Source: JAXDLH01 sp034666705 (GTDB lineage Bacteria; Chloroflexota; UBA6077; SHYK01). From it: DNA of 9,873 bases. A program made the position numbers and the translations under genes. The stretch lies in assembly GCA_034666705.1 (NCBI GenBank), contig JAXDLH010000057.1:1-9873 (forward strand), in the 5' to 3' direction. The notes beneath the pieces were generated by a model. It did no database searches and had not been told where the DNA came from. It worked only from the letters and a program-made list of their open reading frames with translations. This document shows, piece by piece, positions 4,334 through 9,873 of the stretch (its first letter is position 1; every line of letters starts with the position of its first letter).

Positions 4334-6571
4334 CTAGCGACTATTGTCGTCGAGTGCGGCGAGCACGCGCTCCGCGGTGATAGGGAGCTCGAAGAGCTGC
4401 GCGCCCACGGCGTCGGCTACGGCGTTCGCGATTGCGGCGGGCGGCGCGTTGTTGGCCATCTCGCCGATCGCCTTAGCGCCGTGCGGTCCGCTGCCGCCGC
4501 TCGACGGCACGAGGATCGTCTCGAGAATCGGCACGTCGGCAGAGGTCGGCATCTTGTAGTCGCCCAGGTGCGGGTTGGTGATCCGCCCCTCCTCGCGCAC
4601 GAGCTCCTCAGTCATGGCGAGGCCGACCCCCATGATCGCGCCGCCGTCGATCTGGCCCTGGTGCGTCACCGGGTTGATGATCGTCCCCACGTCGTGCGCG
4701 CTCACCAGTCGACGCAGATGGACGTGGCCGGTTTCCGGGTCGACCTCCACCTCGGCCGCCTGCGCGGCGAAGTAGGTCACCTCGTGGATCTGCGGCAGGT
4801 CGTGCCTGACCTGGACGGTGACTGGCCGGCCGCCGTCGGCACGTGCCACCACCTCGGCCATGTCCACGTGCCGGCCCTCCGCCCAGAAGGCGCCCGAGCG
4901 ATACGTCACCTGGTTCTCGTGCGCGTCGAGCAGCGCAGCCGCCGGCTCGATCAACCGCTGGCGGAGCTGCTCGCAGGCGTCCACCACGGCGCGACCCTCG
5001 GTGTAGGTGACGCGGCTCGCGCGGGGGCCGTCGTCGTATGGCGCCTCGTCGGTGTCGCCGATCACGACGCGCACGCGCTCGAGTGGGAGCCCCATCTCGT
5101 CTGCCGTGAGCTGCGCCATAATCGTGTGCGTGCCCGCGCCCATGTCGAACGTCGGGCTCAGCAGCGTGAGGGAGCCGTCCGCCTCGGCGGTCAGGATCGC
5201 GCCGCCCGGACCTCCGCCGATTTGGCGGCCGAAGAGGGCGATGCCGCGCCCGACGTTTGGCCCCGCCTTTGGCGTGTCCCAACCGATGGCCTCGAGCGCC
5301 GCGTTCAGTACCTCGCGCGCCTTGATGTTCTCCAGCCGGATCCCGACCGCGTCCTCCTCACCCTCATGCAGTACGTTCCGCAGCCGGAGCTCCGCAGGGT
5401 CGATGCCCAGCGCCCTGGCGATGATGTCGGTCTGGCACTCCACCGCGAAGGTGTACTGGTGGGCGCCCGGCGCGCGGAAATACCCACCGGGGGTACTGTT
5501 CGTGTAGACCTGCAGGAATTCGAAGGCGGCGTTCGGGACCCGGTACGGGCCGCCCACATAGTGCCAGCTCGAGAGTGCGGCGTTCGGCTTCATCGCGCCG
5601 TAGGCGCCGCTCGCGTGGAAGACACGCATCTCGCGTGCCGTAAGGGTGCCATCGCGCTTCACGCCGGTGCGGATCCGGATCACGGTCGGGTGGCTCGGGT
5701 TGGCGGCGGTCAGCTCGTCGGCGAAGCTCATCAGCACCTGCACCGGCCGTCCGGTCGCCTTCGCCAGCAGATAGGCGATCGGGACGTCGATCCCGTCGCC
5801 CTTGCCGCCGAAGTCGCCGCCGACGTTCACGACGTTGACCAGGATGGCCGACTCCTGCAGCCCGCACGCCTTGGCCAGTTGGGTTCGCACCCGAAATGGC
5901 GCCTTGCTCGCCGCCCACACCTGGATGCGCCCAGCCTCGTCGATCCACACCAACGCAGCGTGGGGCTCCAGATAGCCCTGGTGGCGGCTCGGGATTCGGA
6001 ACGTGTGCTCGAAGACCTGGTCCGCCTCGGCAAAGCCTTGCGCCAGGTCGCCTTTGCTGTACGCCAGCCGAGTCTGGCCGTTGTGTACGTCGAGCGCCAG
6101 GCGGTCTGCCGGGGCCCCCTCGTAGCGGCTGATATCCTCGTGCAGCAGCGGCGCGCTCGGCTCCAACGCCTCCAGCGGGTCGTACACGGCGGGGAGCACG
6201 TCGTACTCCACCTCGATGACGTCGAGCGCAGCCTCGGCGGCTTCTGGAGTATCTGCGGCCACAGCCGCCACACGGTCGCCGACGAAGCGGACCCGATCCC
6301 AGCACAGCACCGGCATGTCCCGCATCACCTTGCCAAAGAGCAATCCTGGTGTGTCCTGGCCAGTGATAACGGCGCGCACCCCGGGGATCTGCCGGGCGGC
6401 GCTGGCGTCGATGCGCAAGATGCGGGCGTGAGGATAGGGACTGCGCAGCACCCGGCCATAGAGCGTGCCGGGCGGGAGGACATCGGCGGCATAACGGGCG
6501 TGGCCGGAGAGCTTGGCGGGGCCCTCGGCGCGGGGGATCGGGGCGCCGATCAGGGCGCTGGGAGCGCTCAT
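4334..6571 (-). CDS. Xanthine dehydrogenase family molybdopterin-binding (large) subunit
   Basis: The product has 745 residues, the usual length for a stand-alone molybdenum subunit of the xanthine dehydrogenase/CO dehydrogenase (CoxL) superfamily, which hydroxylates aromatic heterocycles or aldehydes. The N-terminal Ald_Xan_dh a/b hammerhead is seen in GHARYAADV, LYGRVLRSPYPHARIL, and VRFVGDRVAAVAA (about 20-110). The cofactor-binding part has NVGGDFGGKGDGIDVP, the GGYFRAPGAHQYTFAVE loop with the conserved Arg, and a FDMGAGTHTIMAQL loop. The catalytic Glu is Glu704 in KAIGEMANNAPPAAIANAV, matching the GxGE site of bovine xanthine dehydrogenase. There is no CoxL AYRCSFR-type signature, so it is not form I CO dehydrogenase. 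The start is ATG 6571 with GAGGAAG upstream. The 2Fe-2S and FAD subunits that normally accompany it are not in the window. The substrate is unknown. Confidence 0.93.
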   Translation of the reverse strand: MSAPSALIGAPIPRAEGPAKLSGHARYAADVLPPGTLYGRVLRSPYPHARILRIDASAARQIPGVRAVITGQDTPGLLFGKVMRDMPVLCWDRVRFVGDRVAAVAADTPEAAEAALDVIEVEYDVLPAVYDPLEALEPSAPLLHEDISRYEGAPADRLALDVHNGQTRLAYSKGDLAQGFAEADQVFEHTFRIPSRHQGYLEPHAALVWIDEAGRIQVWAASKAPFRVRTQLAKACGLQESAILVNVVNVGGDFGGKGDGIDVPIAYLLAKATGRPVQVLMSFADELTAANPSHPTVIRIRTGVKRDGTLTAREMRVFHASGAYGAMKPNAALSSWHYVGGPYRVPNAAFEFLQVYTNSTPGGYFRAPGAHQYTFAVECQTDIIARALGIDPAELRLRNVLHEGEEDAVGIRLENIKAREVLNAALEAIGWDTPKAGPNVGRGIALFGRQIGGGPGGAILTAEADGSLTLLSPTFDMGAGTHTIMAQLTADEMGLPLERVRVVIGDTDEAPYDDGPRASRVTYTEGRAVVDACEQLRQRLIEPAAALLDAHENQVTYRSGAFWAEGRHVDMAEVVARADGGRPVTVQVRHDLPQIHEVTYFAAQAAEVEVDPETGHVHLRRLVSAHDVGTIINPVTHQGQIDGGAIMGVGLAMTEELVREEGRITNPHLGDYKMPTSADVPILETILVPSSGGSGPHGAKAIGEMANNAPPAAIANAVADAVGAQLFELPITAERVLAALDDNSR

Positions 6572-6626
6572 GGGCGTCTTCCTCTATATCGTTATCACAC
6601 GTCGCTCAGTGTACCTTTTGCGGCCA

Positions 6627-8033
6627 TTACTGCTGGAGCAGCGCCACGGCTCGCTCGAGCGGCGCGTCCTGGCCGCTGGCGGCTGCCTCTGGCTGGGGGG
6701 CTGCGGACTCGTCCGGCATGACGCCCGTTCCGAGCAGCGTCGCGCCGGTCGCACTCAGAATCCGGGTCGTCGTGATGGCGGCGACCGAGCCGTCGGAGAG
6801 CCCCACGTTGCTGGTGTTGCCGAGCCGCCCCCTCGTCGGCGTCCCGACGATCCGCCCGGCGTGGTACTCCTGAATTGCCACCGCCAGCAGCTCTGCCGGC
6901 CCAGCGGTGGCGCCATCCACGAGGACCACGAGCGGGAGTGGGTTGGCGAGCGGCTGGCCAACGGACTGGATCGGCGATCGCTGTCCGGGCCCGCTCTGCA
7001 CGATGCCGATCGTCTGGCTGCCGACGAACAGCGCCGCGAGGTTTTCCGCCTCCTGCAGACTGCCGTCGCCGTTGCCACGCAGGTCGAGGATCCAGCCCTG
7101 CGCTCCCGCACTCGTCGCGTCCTGGAGGGCGCGTCGCACCGCGTCCGTCGCGCCCTGCTCGAGCGCCGCGACCTGCACATATGCCACGCCGTTGCGCATT
7201 TCGGCGGTGGTCGCTGGGGGCCGCGCCGGGAGCCGTTGGAGGGTCAGGCTGCGTGGCACCGCGCTGCCCGGGGTGCTCACGGTCACCTCGACCGGCGAGC
7301 CTGACGCCCCGTTCAATGCCTGCAGCACGTCGGAAAGGTCTAGCCCCGGCGTTTGCTGCCCGCCCACGGCGAGCAGTTGGTCGCCTACGTGAACACCAGC
7401 GCGCTCGGCGGGGCCGCCAGTAACCAACCGTCGCACCATCGGCGGTCCGGGCTCGGCCGGTGGCGAGAGCACCACGCCGATTGAGCCCTCACTCGTCGAC
7501 GATTGCAGTGCCGCCACGGCGTCGCGGTCGAGATAGCGGCTGATCGGGTCTTTGGTTGCGGAAATCATGCCCCGCGCCGCGGCCTGACCGACGCCGCTCA
7601 CGTCGATCACATCTTGAATCTTGCCGAGGAAGGTTGTATAGGCGCTGGCGAACCCGAGCCAGTCGCCCTGGGGGTCGCCGGTGAGGCCCAGGGCCGCCTG
7701 GTCCAATATGTCCGTCTCGAAGGGGAGCGCGCCCGCATCGACAGCCGCCGTGCGCGCTCCGCCAATCGCCGCGAGGATGAGCGTCGTGTCGTCCACCTGG
7801 TCGACGGAGGCAATGACGATCTTCTGATAGATCGACAACAGGTCCGCACTGCTCAAGGTGCTATCGGAGGTGCCCGACAGTGCCCCGGTGTCGCCCGCGG
7901 CGCGCGGCGGCGCCTCCGTATCCGGCGAGCCGAGAGCTGGATCGCTGGTCACCATGCAGCCATTCAGCAGGAGCGCAATTCCACCGAGCATGATAGCCCG
8001 CCGGACCCACGATAGGCGTACACGATTCGTCAC
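6627..8033 (-). CDS. S41-like PDZ lipoprotein, probable inactive C-terminal processing protease homologue
   Basis: The product has 468 residues from GTG 8033, which has GAGGGG six bases upstream. This start gives a clean lipoprotein signal: Arg-rich N-terminus, hydrophobic IMLGGIALLL, lipobox LNGC with Cys26. Longer in-frame starts would bury the signal peptide. A Ser/Thr/Gly-rich linker follows, then the S41 N-terminal helical region ending KDPISRYLDRDAV (161-173), a PDZ domain at about 184-268 (VTGGPAERAGVHVGDQLLAV), and the S41 core at about 280-440 (WILDLRGNGDGSLQEAENLA, IVGTPTRGRLGNTS). Aligned without gaps to the Ser-x(24)-Lys dyad of E. coli Tsp and Bacillus CtpB, the catalytic Ser is Gly378 and the Lys is Arg403, so peptidase activity is unlikely. 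It would sit in or outside the membrane as a peptide-binding or scaffold protein. It is 55 bases upstream of the oxidoreductase gene, on the same strand. Confidence 0.88.
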   Translation of the reverse strand: MTNRVRLSWVRRAIMLGGIALLLNGCMVTSDPALGSPDTEAPPRAAGDTGALSGTSDSTLSSADLLSIYQKIVIASVDQVDDTTLILAAIGGARTAAVDAGALPFETDILDQAALGLTGDPQGDWLGFASAYTTFLGKIQDVIDVSGVGQAAARGMISATKDPISRYLDRDAVAALQSSTSEGSIGVVLSPPAEPGPPMVRRLVTGGPAERAGVHVGDQLLAVGGQQTPGLDLSDVLQALNGASGSPVEVTVSTPGSAVPRSLTLQRLPARPPATTAEMRNGVAYVQVAALEQGATDAVRRALQDATSAGAQGWILDLRGNGDGSLQEAENLAALFVGSQTIGIVQSGPGQRSPIQSVGQPLANPLPLVVLVDGATAGPAELLAVAIQEYHAGRIVGTPTRGRLGNTSNVGLSDGSVAAITTTRILSATGATLLGTGVMPDESAAPQPEAAASGQDAPLERAVALLQQ

Positions 8034-8101
8034 GGTCGGCCCCTCAGCAGCGCACGCACGGATGCAAGGATGTTGCGCCATGGGCGGCAGGGATGCCCCG
8101 A

Positions 8102-8314
8102 TTACCGTTCGACGGGCGAGCGTATCACCTGCCCGCCGAGGGTGAGGACGCGCGTAAAGTCCTGGATGTTGGCCGCCAGCGCCGCCCGGCAATCCTCGCC
8201 GCAGGTCAGCGGCTGGTCGGTCACATACAGGTAGCCATCCACCTTGCAGCGGTAGGTTGGCGCCTGCCCCTCCGCCGTCTCATCCACCAGTTGGCAGCAG
8301 TCACACCCGCTCAT
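8102..8314 (-). CDS. Small Cys-rich hypothetical protein, possible metal-binding
   Basis: From ATG 8314, with GGAG six bases upstream, the product has 70 residues. An alternative GTG at 8380, with GGAG four bases upstream, would add 22 residues (VDELDVGEQNGPVPPAIDPERP) of low complexity. It carries six cysteines: Cys4, Cys6 and Cys7 (CDCC), Cys23 in YRCKVDG, and Cys38 and Cys42 (CGEDC). A 70-residue cytosolic protein with two or three Cys groups suggests a small zinc-ribbon-like or Fe-S site. The second half is a helix followed by a VLTLGGQVIRS strand. I do not recognise the family. It is divergent from a COG0523 metallochaperone GTPase (start 8451) and is followed after 68 bases by the S41-like lipoprotein gene. 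That a real protein is made is supported by the ribosome site and the conserved-looking Cys pattern; the function is unknown. Confidence 0.65.
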   Translation of the reverse strand: MSGCDCCQLVDETAEGQAPTYRCKVDGYLYVTDQPLTCGEDCRAALAANIQDFTRVLTLGGQVIRSPVER

Positions 8315-8450
8315 CGGCCGCTCCGGATCGATCGCGGGCGGCACGGGCCCGTTTTGCTCCCCAACGTCAAGCTCATCCACTCGTCTCCATGGGATACTAC
8401 CATGAGGGAGATCCGGGCCAGGCAGACCCGGAGCTACGCACGAGGAGCCG

Positions 8451-9482
8451 ATGCCGCACGAGCCAGCTACTGATCCGCGCGTTCCGGTCACCGTGCTCAC
8501 GGGCTACCTTGGCTCCGGCAAGACGACGCTGCTCAACCGGATCCTCACCGACCTGCACGGCAAGCGGATCGCCATCGTCGAGAACGAATTCGGCGAGATC
8601 GGCATCGACAGCGAGCTAGTGGTCGGGGTTCAAGAAGAGATCGTCGAGATGAACAACGGCTGCCTCTGTTGCACCGTGCGGGACGATCTCGTACGCGGGC
8701 TGGCGCGGCTTATGCGCCAGCGCGACCGCTTCGACGCGATTCTCATCGAGACGAGCGGCCTTGCCGATCCCGGTCCCGTGGCGCAGACGTTGCTCGTGGA
8801 CGACGAGCTGCAGACCAGCATCCGGCTCGACGCCATCGTCACCCTGGTGGACGCCAGGCACATCTGGCCGCACCTCGAGGAGAGCGCCGAGGCGCGCCAG
8901 CAGATCGCCTTCGCCGACGTCGTGCTGCTCAACAAGACCGACCTGGTCGCAGCCGCTGACGTCGCGCGGCTCCGCGTGCGCATCCGTGAGATGAACGGCC
9001 TGGCGCAGATCTACGAGACGGTCCAGGCGGAGCTTCCCCTCGATAAGATCCTCGACGTCGGCGGCTTCAGCATCGACCACGCCCTCGCCGTTGACCCCGA
9101 TTTCCTCGAGTCAGCCCTCAACCACGAGGACGATGCCGACCACGATCACGAGGCTGAGCACGAGCACGAAGCCGGGCACGAGCATGAACACGATGTCGCC
9201 TCCGTGGGCATCCGCCTGGACGGCGACCTCGACGCGGCGAAGCTCGGACCGTGGCTCAACGAGCTGCTCACGACGCGCGGCGACGACATCTATCGCATGA
9301 AAGGGATCTTCAGCATCGCCGGGAGCGACGCGCGCTACGTCTTCCAGGGGGTGCACAGCACCTTCGAGGGCCGCCCGGATCGTCCGTGGGGCGCCGCCCC
9401 GCGCACGAGCTCCATCGTCTTCATCGGCCGCCACCTCGACCGGGCCGAGCTCCTCGCCGGCCTCCGCGCCTGCCTCGTCTGA
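8451..9482 (+). CDS. COG0523 (CobW/ZNG1-like) GTPase metallochaperone
   Basis: The product has 343 residues, typical for the family. The N-terminal G domain has the Walker A GYLGSGKTT (18-26), the metal-binding CLCC (Cys71, Cys73, Cys74) in MNNGCLCCTVRDDL, ETSGLADP (100-107) and NKTD (161-164) for guanine recognition. A His-rich linker follows, with eight histidines between 225 and 247 alternating with Glu and Asp, and then a CobW_C domain (about 250-343, GIFSIAG, RYVFQGVHSTFEG). These proteins use GTP to deliver zinc, cobalt or iron to client enzymes: CobW for cobalamin synthesis, ZNG1/YeiR/YjiA for zinc, NHase activators for nitrile hydratase. The metal and client cannot be read from this sequence, and no Zur box or cobalamin riboswitch is visible upstream. 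The start is ATG 8451 with GAGGAG three bases upstream. The Cys-rich gene is divergent from it. Confidence 0.94.
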   Translation: MPHEPATDPRVPVTVLTGYLGSGKTTLLNRILTDLHGKRIAIVENEFGEIGIDSELVVGVQEEIVEMNNGCLCCTVRDDLVRGLARLMRQRDRFDAILIETSGLADPGPVAQTLLVDDELQTSIRLDAIVTLVDARHIWPHLEESAEARQQIAFADVVLLNKTDLVAAADVARLRVRIREMNGLAQIYETVQAELPLDKILDVGGFSIDHALAVDPDFLESALNHEDDADHDHEAEHEHEAGHEHEHDVASVGIRLDGDLDAAKLGPWLNELLTTRGDDIYRMKGIFSIAGSDARYVFQGVHSTFEGRPDRPWGAAPRTSSIVFIGRHLDRAELLAGLRACLV

Positions 9483-9810
9483 CTGAGGAGCTAGTTTCCC
9501 TCAAAAGCCGCGTGCGTCGTGGTAAGCACCTCTTCCCAATCGGCTCGCCGCGGTGCCACCTGGAAGTCCGCGAGAATCAGGCGAAGGAATGATTGCGGAA
9601 TGATTCGGCATCGCCTGCGGTGCATCAAATGACGGCCCATTGGCATGAACGGCTGTTCGCGATGTCTAGCTGCGAGTCCAGGAGGCGAAGTCGACAGGGG
9701 CCGCCATCCCCCCCAAGGGCCCCTCGCCACGCAAGGCGACCACGCAAATTGACGCCGACGAATCACCATGATTCGGACGAGTCTCGAACGAGTATGTGGC
9801 GGAGCCGACG
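9483..9810. other. Intergenic region without a confident gene
   Basis: About 330 bases after the GTPase stop show weaker codon structure than the rest of the window. A minus-strand frame of 92 codons (9769-9491) has a protein-like last third (SFLRLILADFQVAPRRADW) but a basic, irregular first part and only moderate G/C in third positions; it may be a decayed gene. The 9-mer GGAATGATT is repeated at 9586 and 9597. AGGGGCC (9696-9702) and GGCCCCT (9718-9724) can pair but lack a T tract on the plus strand. No tRNA-like fold was seen. Confidence 0.5.
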
Positions 9811-9855
9811 AAAATGCGGAGGCCCCGGTCCCCGCGCGGGGCCCGGGGCCTCCGC
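9811..9855 (-). terminator. Strong intrinsic terminator, probably of a minus-strand gene beyond the right edge
   Basis: GCGGAGGCCCCGG (9816-9828) and CCGGGGCCTCCGC (9843-9855) form a perfect 13-bp stem. The 14-base loop contains CCCC and GGGG, which can add four more pairs. On the minus strand the hairpin is followed directly by ATTTT (9815-9811), giving a short U tract; on the plus strand GCTGTTGC follows, with no T run. It therefore points to transcription entering from the right, and may also help end the GTPase message. Confidence 0.75.
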
Positions 9856-9873
9856 GCTGTTGCTCGATTGACT

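Noticed and set aside
4025..6721. 898-codon open frame on the plus strand
   Set aside because: It lies opposite the molybdenum subunit gene in a GC-rich codon pattern that keeps the antisense frame open; its product is Arg/His-rich with no domain, and the minus-strand protein is unmistakable.
8034..8192. Longer N-terminus for the S41-like protein
   Set aside because: It would put about 50 residues before a clear lipoprotein signal peptide and overlap the Cys-rich gene; GTG 8033 has a ribosome site.
8381..8500. Longer N-terminus for the Cys-rich protein
   Set aside because: It would overlap the start of the divergent GTPase gene and adds only low-complexity sequence.
9121..9192. Short tandem-like cac/gag repeat considered as a CRISPR or satellite repeat
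   Set aside because: It is in frame inside the GTPase gene and encodes the His-rich loop; there are no spacers.

Overview
The window is GC-rich bacterial chromosome with tightly packed genes, short intergenic gaps and a mixture of ATG and GTG starts. Nothing in it fixes the taxon. The gene set (extended RidA, an actinobacterial/chloroflexal style of methyltransferase, a Uma2 remnant, an S41-like lipoprotein with a plain lipobox) fits Chloroflexota (Thermomicrobia-like) best, with Actinomycetota or a related phylum as the alternative. This is inference from gene style, not a database result.

Layout, left to right. (1) A RidA/YjgF-family gene runs off the left edge on the minus strand and is divergent from a complete 3-hydroxyanthranilate 3,4-dioxygenase gene (plus strand, 562-1116). 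The two may share steps of 3-hydroxyanthranilate breakdown if the RidA protein is a 2-aminomuconate deaminase. (2) Two class I SAM methyltransferase genes form a minus-strand operon (2599-1253). They are divergent from a third methyltransferase (plus, 2709-3515), and the control region between them carries a 14-bp near-perfect dyad. (3) A minus-strand run of genes goes from about 8314 down to 3550: a small Cys-rich protein, an S41/PDZ lipoprotein that has lost its catalytic Ser and Lys, an orphan molybdopterin-binding subunit of the xanthine dehydrogenase family, the C-terminal half of a Uma2 nuclease gene, and a DinB-family protein. (4) A COG0523/CobW GTPase with a His-rich metal loop (8451-9482, plus) is divergent from the Cys-rich gene. 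(5) The last 390 bases hold no confident gene, but they end in a strong GC-rich hairpin that looks like the terminator of a minus-strand gene beyond the right edge.

No tRNA, rRNA, CRISPR array, intact insertion sequence or phage gene was seen. The items most worth following are the apparently inactive S41 protein, the Cys-rich protein paired with the metallochaperone GTPase, the RidA/3-hydroxyanthranilate dioxygenase pair, and the dyad between the methyltransferase genes.
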